From contig NC_022567.1 in NCBI RefSeq assembly GCF_000478885.1, positions 2,798,527 through 2,862,526 on the forward strand: 64,000 nucleotides of DNA, written 5' to 3'. This DNA comes from Adlercreutzia equolifaciens DSM 19450. Lineage in GTDB: Bacteria > Actinomycetota > Coriobacteriia > Coriobacteriales > Eggerthellaceae. The notes beneath the pieces are model-generated. The model was not told where the DNA came from and searched no databases. It saw only the letters and a program-made list of their open reading frames with translations. Below, in pieces: positions 54,815 to 63,993 of the stretch; within the stretch, counting starts at the first letter, position 1; each line of letters opens with the position of its first letter. The position numbers and the translations under genes are program-made.

Positions 54815-57646
54815 CTACTCTTCCGTCTCTTCTCCCTCGTCGCCCAGATCGTCGTCGAGGTCGTCGATGGCGAGAGTGCCTTCCTCGCTCTCCTCCTCGA
54901 GCAGGCCCATCTGGTTCTCGTCGGCGGGTGCCGCCTTCTTGGCCTTCTTCTTGCCGGTGGAGGCGATGGCCACCGCGCACACCTTGTCCTTGTCGGCGAC
55001 GTTCATCACCTTCACGCCCTGGGTGGAACGGCCGAGCTCGGAGATGCCCTTCACCGGGGTGCGCACAATGACGCCGTCCTCGGAGACAATCATGATCTCG
55101 TCATCGGGGCCGACGATCTTCATGACCGACAGCAGGCCCTTCTTGTGGGTCATCGTAATGGTGTAGACGCCCTGGCCGCCGCGATGATGCTCGGGGTATT
55201 CCTCTATCTTCGTGCGCTTGCCGTAGCCCTTTTCGGTGATGACGAACAGGTCAGTGCCGGGCTTGGCGATTTCCATGCCGAGCACGTGAGCGTCGGCCGG
55301 CACGTTCATGCCGCGCACGCCCATGGTGCCGCGGCCCATGGCGCGGGCCTCCGACTCATCCCACAGAATAGCCTTGCCTGCGCTGGATACCATGATGACC
55401 TTCTCGCCCTTGGCCACGCGTTTCACGGAGATGAGCTCGTCGCCGTCCTTCAGGTTGATGGCGATGAGGCCGTCGCGGCGCGTGCGGTCGTACTGATCCA
55501 TGGAGGTCTTCTTCACGTTACCCTGAGCCGTGGCGAACATGAGGAACTCCTCGGCCGGGAAGTCCTTCGTGGCGATGACGGCCGAGATGGACTCGCCCTT
55601 CTCCAGCGGCAGCAGGTTCACGATGGCCGTGCCGCGGGCATGGCGGCCGGCCTCGGGGATCTCGTACACCTTCAGGCGGTAGACCTTGCCCTTGGTGGAG
55701 AAGAACAGCATGTAGGAGTGCGTGGAAGCCACAAACAGGTGCTCCACGAAGTCGGCGTCCTTCAAGTTCACGCCTTGCATGCCCTTGCCGCCGCGCTTCT
55801 GCTGGCGGTAGGTGCTCACGGGCAGGCGCTTGATGTAGCCGGCCTTGGTCATGGTGACGACCATGTTCTCTTCGGCGATGAGGTCCTCCACCTCGATATC
55901 CTTGGCCTCGCCGGTCAGGCGGGTACGGCGCGGGGTGTTGTACTTCTTCTTGATCTCTTGCAGCTCTTCCTTGATGACCTGCTTCAACAGGTTCTCGTCG
56001 GCAAGGATCTGCTTGTAGTAGGCGATCTTCTCGCGCAGCTCGGCCAACTCTTCCTCGATCTTGGTGCGCTCCAGGCCGGTCAGACGGCGCAGGCGCATTT
56101 CCAGGATGGCGTTGGTCTGCTTCTCGGAAAGGCCGAAGCGCTCGGTGAGGCGCGCGGCGGCTTCCTTGTCCGTCTCGGAGGAGCGGATGATGTGGATGAC
56201 CTCGTCGATGTTATCGAGCGCGATGATGTAGCCCTCGAGGATGTGCTCGCGCTCCTCGGCCTTGGCCAGCTCGTAGCGGGTGCGACGGGTGACGACGTCT
56301 TTCTGGTGCTCGATATAGTAGAAGAGAATTTCCTTCAGCGAGAGCACGCGCGGGGTGCCGTTCACCAGGGCCAGCATATTGCAGCCGAAGCCCACCTGCA
56401 GCTGGGTGTGCTTGAACAGCTTGTTCAGCACCACCTGCGGGATGGCGTTGGACTTCAGATCGATGATGATGTCGATGCCCTTGCGGTCGGCGGCGTCGTG
56501 GATGTTGCTGATTTCGGGCAGCTTCTTGTCGCGCACCAGCTCGCCGAGCTTCTCCAGCAGGCGCTTGCGGTTCACCTGGTAGGGAATTTCCTTCACCACG
56601 ATGGAAGCGCGGCCGTTCTTCTTTTCCTCGATCTCGCATTTCGCGCGGATGGTGAGGTTGCCGTGGCCGGTCTCGTAGGCGTCCAGAATGCCCTTCTTGC
56701 CCATGATGAGGCCGCCCGTGGGGAAGTCGGGGCCGGGCATGGCGGTGAGCAGGTCCTCCGTCGTGCAATCCGGGTTATCGATCATGAGGCAGGTGGCGTC
56801 GATGGCCTCGCCCAGGTTGTGGGGCGGGATGTTGGTGGCCATGCCGACGGCGATGCCGTTCGAACCGTTGACCAGCAGGTTCGGGAAGCGCGACGGCAGC
56901 ACCGTAGGCTCCTGCAGCGACTCGTCGTAGTTGGGCTGGAAGTCGACCGTCTCCTTGTCCAGATCACGCAGAAGTTCCATAGCCGGCTTGTCGAGGCGCG
57001 CCTCGGTGTAACGCATGGCAGCGGCGGAGTCGCCGTCGATGGAGCCGAAGTTGCCGTGGCCGTCGATGAGAGGCAGGCGCAGGCTGAAGGGCTGGGCCAG
57101 GCGCACCATGGTGTCGTACACGGCGGAGTCGCCATGGGGATGGTACTTGCCGATCACGTCGCCGACGGTACGGGCCGACTTCATGTGCGGCTTGTTCGGC
57201 GTGTAGCCGGACTCGTTCATGGCGTACAGGATGCGGCGGTGCACCGGCTTCAGACCGTCGCGCACGTCGGGTAGGGCGCGGGAGACGATAACGGACATGG
57301 AATACTCGAGGAAGGAGGTCTGCATCTCCTTGCCGAGAAATGCCGCGCGCACGATGGTGCCCTCGCCGCCGTTGGCTCCCTCGATGATGGAGCCGTGGGG
57401 GTTTGGCATGTCGACCATCAGCGAGCGGGCGCGCTCCTCCTCGGAGATGAAGCCGGGCTCGTTGCCGTCCTCGTCGGCGTCTTCCACGTCTTCTTCTTCA
57501 TCGAGGGTGGAGCTGGCGCTGGCGAGTTCCGCGTCGTCGTCGCCCTCGTCATCGGTGTTCACTTCCTCGGCCAGGTACAGGGCGTCCTCCTCGGCGGCCT
57601 CTACCTCGTCGCGGTCGTCGTCGAATTCGTCAAAGTTATCAGCCAT
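54815..57646 (-). CDS. gyrA: DNA gyrase subunit A
   Basis: The 943-residue protein is the breakage-reunion subunit of gyrase. The conserved core starts only at residue about 108 (MQTSFLEYSMSVIVSRALPD); before it lies a strongly acidic extension of about 105 residues rich in Asp/Glu. The quinolone region reads GKYHPHGDSAVYDT with Ser174 and Asp178 (E. coli 83 and 87) in the susceptible state. The active-site Tyr is in AAMRYTEARL (213). The C-terminal beta-pinwheel has the GyrA-box variant QKRGGKG. An acidic tail ends the protein. It lies 9 bases downstream of gyrB and is co-transcribed. Confidence 0.97.
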   Translation of the reverse strand: MADNFDEFDDDRDEVEAAEEDALYLAEEVNTDDEGDDDAELASASSTLDEEEDVEDADEDGNEPGFISEEERARSLMVDMPNPHGSIIEGANGGEGTIVRAAFLGKEMQTSFLEYSMSVIVSRALPDVRDGLKPVHRRILYAMNESGYTPNKPHMKSARTVGDVIGKYHPHGDSAVYDTMVRLAQPFSLRLPLIDGHGNFGSIDGDSAAAMRYTEARLDKPAMELLRDLDKETVDFQPNYDESLQEPTVLPSRFPNLLVNGSNGIAVGMATNIPPHNLGEAIDATCLMIDNPDCTTEDLLTAMPGPDFPTGGLIMGKKGILDAYETGHGNLTIRAKCEIEEKKNGRASIVVKEIPYQVNRKRLLEKLGELVRDKKLPEISNIHDAADRKGIDIIIDLKSNAIPQVVLNKLFKHTQLQVGFGCNMLALVNGTPRVLSLKEILFYYIEHQKDVVTRRTRYELAKAEEREHILEGYIIALDNIDEVIHIIRSSETDKEAAARLTERFGLSEKQTNAILEMRLRRLTGLERTKIEEELAELREKIAYYKQILADENLLKQVIKEELQEIKKKYNTPRRTRLTGEAKDIEVEDLIAEENMVVTMTKAGYIKRLPVSTYRQQKRGGKGMQGVNLKDADFVEHLFVASTHSYMLFFSTKGKVYRLKVYEIPEAGRHARGTAIVNLLPLEKGESISAVIATKDFPAEEFLMFATAQGNVKKTSMDQYDRTRRDGLIAINLKDGDELISVKRVAKGEKVIMVSSAGKAILWDESEARAMGRGTMGVRGMNVPADAHVLGMEIAKPGTDLFVITEKGYGKRTKIEEYPEHHRGGQGVYTITMTHKKGLLSVMKIVGPDDEIMIVSEDGVIVRTPVKGISELGRSTQGVKVMNVADKDKVCAVAIASTGKKKAKKAAPADENQMGLLEEESEEGTLAIDDLDDDLGDEGEETEE

Positions 57647-57655
57647 TTAGCTCTC

Positions 57656-59599
57656 CTAAATATCCAGGAAGCGGACGTCGCGGGCGTGTTTCTGGATGAA
57701 CTCCTTGCGAGGCTCCACCTGCTCGCCCATAAGCTCGCTCACCACGCGCTCGGCCTCCACGGCATCGTCGATGTTCACCTGCAAAAGCGTGCGGGTTGCC
57801 GGCTCCATGGTGGTCTCCCACAGCTGCTCGGGGTCCATCTCTCCGAGGCCCTTGTAGCGCTGAACATCGAACTTGCTGGGGTCGTCGTACTCGGCCAGGG
57901 TGGCGGACAGCGCCTTCTCGTCGTAAATGTAGCGCTCGACCTTCGGGCTGCGGGAATTCTTCTTTTTCAGACCGAAGATGGGCGGCTGGGCGATGTAGAT
58001 GTAGCCGAGGTTGATGAGCTCGGGCATGTAACGGTAGAAGAACGTCAGCAACAGGCAGCGGATGTGCGCTCCATCGACGTCGGCATCGGTCATGATGATG
58101 ATGCGATGGTAGCGGGCCTTCTCGGCGTCGAAGTCCTCGCCGATGTTGGTGCCGATGGCCGTAATGAGCGAGCTGATGGTGTCGGAAGACAGCGAACGAT
58201 GGAGGCCGGCGCGCTCCACGTTCAAAATCTTGCCGCGCAGGGGCAGAATGGCTTGGAACTTGCGGTCGCGGGCCTGCTTGGCCGAACCACCTGCGGAATC
58301 GCCCTCTACAATGAAGATTTCGGACTGCGAGGCGTCCTTGCTGGCGCAGTCGGCCAGCTTGCCGGGCATGCTGAACGAATCGAGCACGTTCTTGCGGCGG
58401 GTCATCTCGCGGGCCTTGCGGGCGGCCTCGCGGGCCTTCAGGGCCTGGGTGGCCTTGCCAATGATGCGCTTGGCCGGCGTGGGGTTTTCCTCCAGGTACT
58501 CGCCGAGGCCCTGGGCCACGGCGTTCTGCACCAGCGGGCGGATCTCCGTGTTGCCGAGCTTCGTCTTCGTCTGGCCCTCGAACTGCGGATCGTGCAGCTT
58601 CACGGAGATGATGGCGGCCAGACCCTCGCGGGCGTCCTCGCCGGAGAGGTTCGGATCCTTCTCCTTCAGAAGGCCCTTCGAGCGGGCGTAATCGTTGATG
58701 GTACGCGTGATGGCCTGCTTGAAGCCGTCCATGTGCGTGCCACCTTCATGGGTGTTGATGTTGTTGGCGAAGGCCATGACGGAGTTCGTGGAATAGGAGC
58801 TAGACCACTGCAGGGCCACTTCCACGGTGCCGTCGGCGTTTTCGGCCTCGAAGTAGATGGGCTTGTTCAGGGTCTCTTTGCCGTCATTCAAGAACTTCAC
58901 GAAGTCGACGATGCCGCCCATGGCCTGGAAGACCTCGACGCGCGGATTGCCGTCGGCGTCGGTGATGCGCTCGTCGGTGAGGATAATTTTCAAGCCGCGG
59001 TTCAGGAAGGCCATCTCGCGGAAACGGGCGGCCAGGGTGTCGTAGTCGTACACCGTGGTCTCGGTGAAGATGTCGGGGTCGGGCCAGAAGGTGACCGTGG
59101 TGCCCGTGTGCTTGGCTTTGCCGATCTCATGCAGCTTAGTCTTGGTCTTGCCGTGGTCGAAATCGATCTCGTATTCTACGCCATCGCGGCGCACCTGCAC
59201 TTCCACCTTTGTGGAAAGGGCGTTCACAACGGAAACGCCCACGCCGTGCAGACCGCCAGAGACCTTATAGCCCTCGCCACCAAATTTGCCGCCGGCATGC
59301 AGAATGGTGAGTACGACCTCGACCGTGGGAATCTTCTCCTTGGGGTGCTTGTCCACGGGAATGCCGCGGCCGTTGTCCTCACAGGAGATGGAATTGTCGG
59401 GGTGGATGGTCACCTTGATGGTATCACAGTACCCGGCCAGGGCCTCGTCCACAGCGTTGTCAACCACCTCATAGACCAGGTGGTGCAGACCGCGGGGGCC
59501 GGTGGAGCCGATATACATGCCTGGGCGTTTGCGAACAGCTTCAAGTCCTTCTAGAACTTGAATGTCAGAACCGTCGTAGTGATCTGGTTTGTTTGCCAC
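57656..59599 (-). CDS. gyrB: DNA gyrase subunit B
   Basis: The 647-residue ATPase subunit has a GHKL N-box EVVDNAVDEALAG, motif DNGRGIPVD, the GGLHGVG(V)SVVNALS lid and the TOPRIM EGDSAGG with DADVDGAHI. The GTG start is preceded by GAAGGA; upstream in-frame codons are not conserved. A -10 TATAAT (59662-59667, minus strand) lies about 60 bases before the start. It forms an operon with gyrA. Confidence 0.97.
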   Translation of the reverse strand: MANKPDHYDGSDIQVLEGLEAVRKRPGMYIGSTGPRGLHHLVYEVVDNAVDEALAGYCDTIKVTIHPDNSISCEDNGRGIPVDKHPKEKIPTVEVVLTILHAGGKFGGEGYKVSGGLHGVGVSVVNALSTKVEVQVRRDGVEYEIDFDHGKTKTKLHEIGKAKHTGTTVTFWPDPDIFTETTVYDYDTLAARFREMAFLNRGLKIILTDERITDADGNPRVEVFQAMGGIVDFVKFLNDGKETLNKPIYFEAENADGTVEVALQWSSSYSTNSVMAFANNINTHEGGTHMDGFKQAITRTINDYARSKGLLKEKDPNLSGEDAREGLAAIISVKLHDPQFEGQTKTKLGNTEIRPLVQNAVAQGLGEYLEENPTPAKRIIGKATQALKAREAARKAREMTRRKNVLDSFSMPGKLADCASKDASQSEIFIVEGDSAGGSAKQARDRKFQAILPLRGKILNVERAGLHRSLSSDTISSLITAIGTNIGEDFDAEKARYHRIIIMTDADVDGAHIRCLLLTFFYRYMPELINLGYIYIAQPPIFGLKKKNSRSPKVERYIYDEKALSATLAEYDDPSKFDVQRYKGLGEMDPEQLWETTMEPATRTLLQVNIDDAVEAERVVSELMGEQVEPRKEFIQKHARDVRFLDI

Positions 59600-59855
59600 T
59601 GACACTCCTTCGCTCTCGGAACAAAAGAACGCGCCCAGATGAGGGCGCCGAATGAGCGTCAATTATAGCATGGTGAAATCGTATTTCGACTGAAAGTCGC
59701 GGAACGGGGCTGTTATGAGGCTGTTTGAGGGCCTATGTTGCGGTTCGGTGAAGACTTTGCCATGAATTATGGAAAACAGGGCTTAAATCAAGCGAGAAAT
59801 GCACTGAGTTAATACTTTGGGGACTCGAATGGGACGATCCTACGGTTTTGGCGTG
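59600..59855 (-). promoter_or_regulatory. gyrB promoter region
   Basis: TATAAT on the minus strand at 59667-59662 is a consensus -10; no good -35 is visible 17 bases upstream. In many actinobacteria a DciA/DUF721 gene lies between recF and gyrB; here only 256 non-coding bases are present. Confidence 0.6.
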
Positions 59856-60962
59856 TCACACCAACGGCAAGTGGATAACATTGCTCTTGTTCAACATGGC
59901 CTCATTAAAGTAATCGATGTTCGCTGTGGTGATAAAGGTCTGGCTACCACCTTCCATAGCGGTTACCAGCGCATCGCGCCGTCGGCCGTCCAGCTCGCTC
60001 ATCACATCATCAAGAAGGAGCACCGGCTTCTGGTCGATGAGCTCCTCGATGACGGCAGCTTCAGCCAACTTATACGAGAGCACAATGGAGCGCTGCTGCC
60101 CCTGGCTTCCGTAAATTGAGGCGTTTTCCCCATCGAGGGTGAATACGATTTCATCGCTATGGGGCCCCACCACTGCCCGGCCGCGGCGTCGCTCTTCCTC
60201 CGCGCGCTCATGAAGCGCGCGGGCCAACGCCTCGCGGGCTTCGTCGCGGGTAAGGGATTCAACCGTTTCCCCCAGCGTTCCTTTTCCCCACGAAGGAACA
60301 TAGACCGCGTTCAAGCAATCGCGTCCTTGAGAAATCTCCTGGTACTTTGCAATCAGATGAGGGAGCAACCGCTCGAACAACGCGATGCGGTAGATCGTGA
60401 GCTGAGCCCCCACGGTGACAACCATCTCATTGATGGCCTCCACAAGAGCGTCATCGGCCTCTTCTTTGAGAAGGCGATTCTTGTGACGAATCACCTTCTC
60501 GTAATCACGCCGTACCGTGTAGTAGCTTTTATTCACCTGAGCGCCCAACGTGTCCAACGAGGACCGCCGCCCGCTGTTCGGCCCTTTTACCAAGTCGAGG
60601 TCGTCAGGCGTAAAAACGACCGACGGAATGAGTCCCTTCAAATCGATCGGCCGTTTCGCCTTCCCGTTGAGCCGATACTTGCGCGTACGACCATCAAACG
60701 TGAGATCGATATCAAGACGCCGATTGCCGTCAGTTGCCTGCATGGATACGCGACTATGCTCCTCACCGTGGCGAATCAGCTGATCGGCCGTACCATGTCG
60801 GAACGACGTGAGCGCCGTAAGCAGCTGGATGGCCTCGATGAGGTTCGTTTTGCCGACAGCGTTCTCCCCCACAAGTACGGTGATATCCCCAAGCTCGCTT
60901 AGAGCCGCATCCTCGTAGTTGCGGAAATTCCGCAAAGAGAGGCTTTCGATACGCAGGGTCAT
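59856..60962 (-). CDS. recF: DNA replication/repair protein RecF
   Basis: The 368-residue SMC-like ATPase has a Walker A GENAVGKTNLIEAI, the signature YGSQGQQRSIVLSYKLAE and a Walker B PVLLLDDVMSELD. It loads RecA at gaps through RecOR. Its ATG follows the dnaN stop without any gap (TAAATG), so it depends on coupled translation. Confidence 0.96.
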   Translation of the reverse strand: MTLRIESLSLRNFRNYEDAALSELGDITVLVGENAVGKTNLIEAIQLLTALTSFRHGTADQLIRHGEEHSRVSMQATDGNRRLDIDLTFDGRTRKYRLNGKAKRPIDLKGLIPSVVFTPDDLDLVKGPNSGRRSSLDTLGAQVNKSYYTVRRDYEKVIRHKNRLLKEEADDALVEAINEMVVTVGAQLTIYRIALFERLLPHLIAKYQEISQGRDCLNAVYVPSWGKGTLGETVESLTRDEAREALARALHERAEEERRRGRAVVGPHSDEIVFTLDGENASIYGSQGQQRSIVLSYKLAEAAVIEELIDQKPVLLLDDVMSELDGRRRDALVTAMEGGSQTFITTANIDYFNEAMLNKSNVIHLPLV

Positions 60963-62063
60963 TTAGGAGATGCGCACGGGCATGACGAGGTAGAGGAAGT
61001 TTTCCGGCTCGAGCGCGCGGAAGATGCCCGGCTTTAAAGCCGATTGCACTTCCAGGTACACCTCGTCGGTGGCAATAGACCCGAGACCATCCAGCACATA
61101 GGCATAGTTGAAAGCGATTTCCACATCTTCGCCCTCGATAGCGCAGGAGATGATTTCCTGCGCGCTGCCCACATCCTGGGATGCTGCGGAAATCTGCACC
61201 GTTTGGGAGGCGTTGTTCAAATCGAAGCGCACGGGCGAGGAAGTAGAGCCAAGCAGAGAGGCGCGGCGAACACTGGCCACGAGCTTATCCACCTCGATGG
61301 TAGCGCGAGTGGCGTAGCCGTCGGGGAGCAGCTGCTTGTAATTGGGGAAGTTGCCTTCAATGCGGCGGTTGATAAACACCGTGTCCTCGCAGGTCACGAC
61401 GATCTGATTGTCGGCCAGGGCCAGAGACACCGGCGACTCCGTTTTCGGCAGTGACGCGATTTCCGACAGGAAGCTACCCGAGATGACCGCATGGAACTCA
61501 TCGGCCGAGGAGTTCGGCAGAGGGGCGTCGGTGATGGCGAGGCGATAGGAGTCGGTGGCCACCATGCGCAGCACGCCGGCCTCCAGGGTGATGAGGACGC
61601 CCGTGAGAATAGCGCGGGACTCATCCTTGGATACGACGCGAGAAACACGCTTGACCATAGTGGAAAACTGATGGAAGGGAATTTCTATCTTCTGATGAAC
61701 GTCCACGCGGGGAAAACCGGGGAAATCCTCAGCGTTCAAAGCACGGATAGAGAACGAAGACGTGTCGCAGGTGACGAAAGCCTGCTCGTCAGTGGCCTCG
61801 ACATGGACCGCAGCATCGGGAAGGTTCTTCACAACCTCCGAGAACAGCTTACCGGGTACCACCGTGCGGCCTTCCTCCTCAACGAGCGCGGCCACGGAGT
61901 ATTGAATGGAGAGCTCCAAGTCGGTGGCTTGGAGGATAATTTTGTCGCCGGCGGCCTCGATGAGGATACCGGACAAGACAGGGAGCGTCGATCGAGTGGA
62001 AACCCCTTTGAGGACAATGGACAGGGCGTTGGCGAGCTCGGTGCGATTGATACTGAATTTCAA
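60963..62063 (-). CDS. dnaN: DNA polymerase III beta clamp
   Basis: The 366-residue sliding clamp has three repeated domains of about 120 residues. It starts MKFSINRTELANALSIVLKG and ends YLVMPVRIS, matching the conserved C-terminal M-P-x-R-(I/L). It is first in the dnaN-recF unit on the minus strand, transcribed away from the presumed origin. Confidence 0.97.
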   Translation of the reverse strand: MKFSINRTELANALSIVLKGVSTRSTLPVLSGILIEAAGDKIILQATDLELSIQYSVAALVEEEGRTVVPGKLFSEVVKNLPDAAVHVEATDEQAFVTCDTSSFSIRALNAEDFPGFPRVDVHQKIEIPFHQFSTMVKRVSRVVSKDESRAILTGVLITLEAGVLRMVATDSYRLAITDAPLPNSSADEFHAVISGSFLSEIASLPKTESPVSLALADNQIVVTCEDTVFINRRIEGNFPNYKQLLPDGYATRATIEVDKLVASVRRASLLGSTSSPVRFDLNNASQTVQISAASQDVGSAQEIISCAIEGEDVEIAFNYAYVLDGLGSIATDEVYLEVQSALKPGIFRALEPENFLYLVMPVRIS

Positions 62064-62217
62064 GGGATGCCTCTCTTCGTAATGGCCTGAGCTGAAACAG
62101 AAGATATCGTGCGGGTATTATAACGCCGGAAAACAGGGAAACAGAGAGGCCGAGCAGAGTTGTCTGTCTAATGGTTGATTAGTTTTACACCCTTTTCTTG
62201 CTCCGTTGGTGGAAAAA

Positions 62218-62282
62218 GTGGATAACTTCCTCTTTTCCCAGCGCAAGCAGTGGATAACCATCCTTTTCACTGGGTGGATATC
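62218..62282 (-). promoter_or_regulatory. DnaA-box cluster
   Basis: Two sites read TTATCCACT on the minus strand (8 of 9 to the TTATCCACA consensus), and a third reads ATATCCACC. Starts are 32 and 24 bases apart. They also overlap the region where a dnaN promoter should lie, so DnaA may regulate dnaN. Confidence 0.65.
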
Positions 62283-62556
62283 GAAGGTAAAGATGGTTGA
62301 CAGTTTTAGCCAACAATTCACCATCGATTTTTCCTTTCAAAAACATTGCTCTGAGCTGGGATTTTGTAAATTATGTCAGGGTAATTCTCTTTAAACGCAC
62401 CTATGTTCGAACAAGATCGTAGTTGACAGGATTTTTCTTCTCAAAGGGATAGGAAGTGGCTGAGAAGGGTTATCGAGAGCCTCTGTCAAGGTTTTTGGGC
62501 AAAGTTTTTCACTTTTTCCTCTTTGAATGACAGCCGTTAGGAATTCTCGAATTCCG

Positions 62557-62648
62557 AGTTTTCCACTTTTACTGAATATTTAGTTGATAAGTCGGAATTC
62601 TTCGGAAAATCGCAGGTAGTTCAATTTCAGTTTTCCACTTTTACTGAA
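62557..62648. repeat. 20-bp direct repeat AGTTTTCCACTTTTACTGAA
   Basis: Perfect copies lie at 62557-62576 and 62629-62648, 72 bases apart start to start, with a degenerate third (AAGTTTTTCACTTTTTCCTC) around 62503. Each contains TTTTCCACT, one step from a DnaA box, in AT-rich surroundings, which suggests an iteron-like initiator-binding role or an unwinding element. Confidence 0.65.
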
Positions 62649-62787
62649 CAAATAGTGAATTACTCACCACCGGTTATGAAATGCGCAGGTAGATACCTTG
62701 TAAAATGATGAAACACGTTACAATATCCTGAAAAATTCTTGAAACAACGAATTGAACGACGAACAAAACGGAATGATCTTGGAAACC

Positions 62788-63921
62788 ATGGAACAACATA
62801 CTTCTCTTCACGACGAAGCTCCCCAGGGGGCTTCCTTCGACTATTCCTTCGTCGACACCGTGGGGCGTATCGCTCTCTACGATGACCTGCGCAGCGCACC
62901 ACGGGTTGTGGAGATAAAGCCCGCTGACACGGCGGCTTATATCGAGGCGCTCGCCTCCACGGTTTACGAACAGTCCCACGGTGCAGGGGGGATCATCCCT
63001 TACACCGTCATTCGGGAGGTTTCCGAAAATTTCATCCACGCGCGCTTCAAAGAGGTAGTGGTCTCCATTCTCGACAAAGGGAACACCATCCGCTTCGCCG
63101 ATCATGGCCCCGGCATCCCCTCGAAAGAAAAGGCCCAAATGCCAGGGTTTTCTTCTGCCGTCGAGCCGATGAAAAACTATATTCGGGGCGTCGGGTCGGG
63201 CCTCCCCATTGTGCGGGAGTACCTCGAATCGTCCCATGGCACCATTACCATCGAGGACAATCTGGGAACCGGCGCCGTCGTCACCGTCAGTTTGGTGCGT
63301 GAAGAAGACGATCCCCTGGACGACTGGGACGAAACCGACGTGCTGGGCAGCAAGGGAGAGTACGCCCCGAGCTCGTCCTACGCTTCGGAAACCGCCGCGG
63401 TCCATCAACCCTACGGAGCGCCCCTCACAGCTGGCGCCGAACCCTACCCCTCCAACCCAGCCGGCATCTATTCCTCCGTGGGCTCATCCAGCGCGCCAGG
63501 AGCGGCTCCCTACCCACCCGCCTACGCGCCGCAAGGCTACAGCACGGTACCCGCGCCCCCAGCTCCCGTACCGGCCCCCTCTTACGGAGCCCCTTACCAG
63601 GGATATCCGAGCTATGGAGCCTACGGCGCCGCCCCAACGGCCTATCCGACCTACGGAGCAGCACCGGCACCAGCGGCGTATCCGGGTTACCCGGGCGCCG
63701 TCATGCCGGCGCCCGCCCTCTCCGAACGCGAGCGAATATTCCTGAAACTTCTCCTTAAGGAAGGAACCCTCCGGAACAAGGATTTCAGCGACCTGACCGA
63801 GACGCCGGCCTCCACCACCAACACCACCCTCAACCGGCTGCGAGAGGCAGGTTTGGTGGAAATGGTCGGGAAGCAGCGGGCCCTCACCCCTTACGGCCGT
63901 CAGATCGCACAGGGTCTCTAA
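62788..63921 (+). CDS. GHKL ATPase-winged helix protein next to the origin
   Basis: In this 377-residue protein, residues about 40-175 form a HATPase_c domain: N-box REVSENFIHA, G1 DHGPGIPS, G2 GVGSGLPIVREYL and a GTGAVVTVSL end. It has no histidine-phosphotransfer helix. A disordered Pro/Ala/Tyr/Gly-rich linker (about 215-310, PSYGAYGAAPTAYPTYGAAP) leads to a C-terminal MarR-like winged helix (about 315-377, RERIFLKLLLKEGTLRNKDF, NTTLNRLREAGLVE). It may be an ATP-dependent DNA-binding regulator. Starts at 62752 (TTG) and 62773 are alternatives; the ATG at 62788 has TTGGAAACC before it. It is followed by the probable dnaA start. Confidence 0.75.
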   Translation: MEQHTSLHDEAPQGASFDYSFVDTVGRIALYDDLRSAPRVVEIKPADTAAYIEALASTVYEQSHGAGGIIPYTVIREVSENFIHARFKEVVVSILDKGNTIRFADHGPGIPSKEKAQMPGFSSAVEPMKNYIRGVGSGLPIVREYLESSHGTITIEDNLGTGAVVTVSLVREEDDPLDDWDETDVLGSKGEYAPSSSYASETAAVHQPYGAPLTAGAEPYPSNPAGIYSSVGSSSAPGAAPYPPAYAPQGYSTVPAPPAPVPAPSYGAPYQGYPSYGAYGAAPTAYPTYGAAPAPAAYPGYPGAVMPAPALSERERIFLKLLLKEGTLRNKDFSDLTETPASTTNTTLNRLREAGLVEMVGKQRALTPYGRQIAQGL

Positions 63922-63993
63922 GACCCAAGCCTTGCCAATTTGCTAGAATTGCCCTGAAAGCGGAGAGCCACGGCAAAAAACGCCGGCGGAAGG

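Larger units (their letters stand above)
62064..62787. other. Probable chromosomal replication origin (oriC)
   Basis: This 0.7-kb non-coding region between dnaN and the divergent HATPase gene is AT-rich against its surroundings. It contains DnaA-box-like sites (GTGGATAAC orientation) at 62218-62226, 62250-62258 and a weaker one at 62274-62282, plus TTTTCCAC variants inside 20-bp repeats. Position at the strand switch of gene direction and next to dnaN supports origin function. Confidence 0.75.

Noticed and set aside
54812..59554. Very long plus-strand frames opposite gyrA and gyrB
   Set aside because: Antisense shadows of strongly conserved genes.
59663..59855. Search for a small DciA (DUF721) gene between recF and gyrB
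   Set aside because: No open frame with DUF721 features exists on either strand in this interval.
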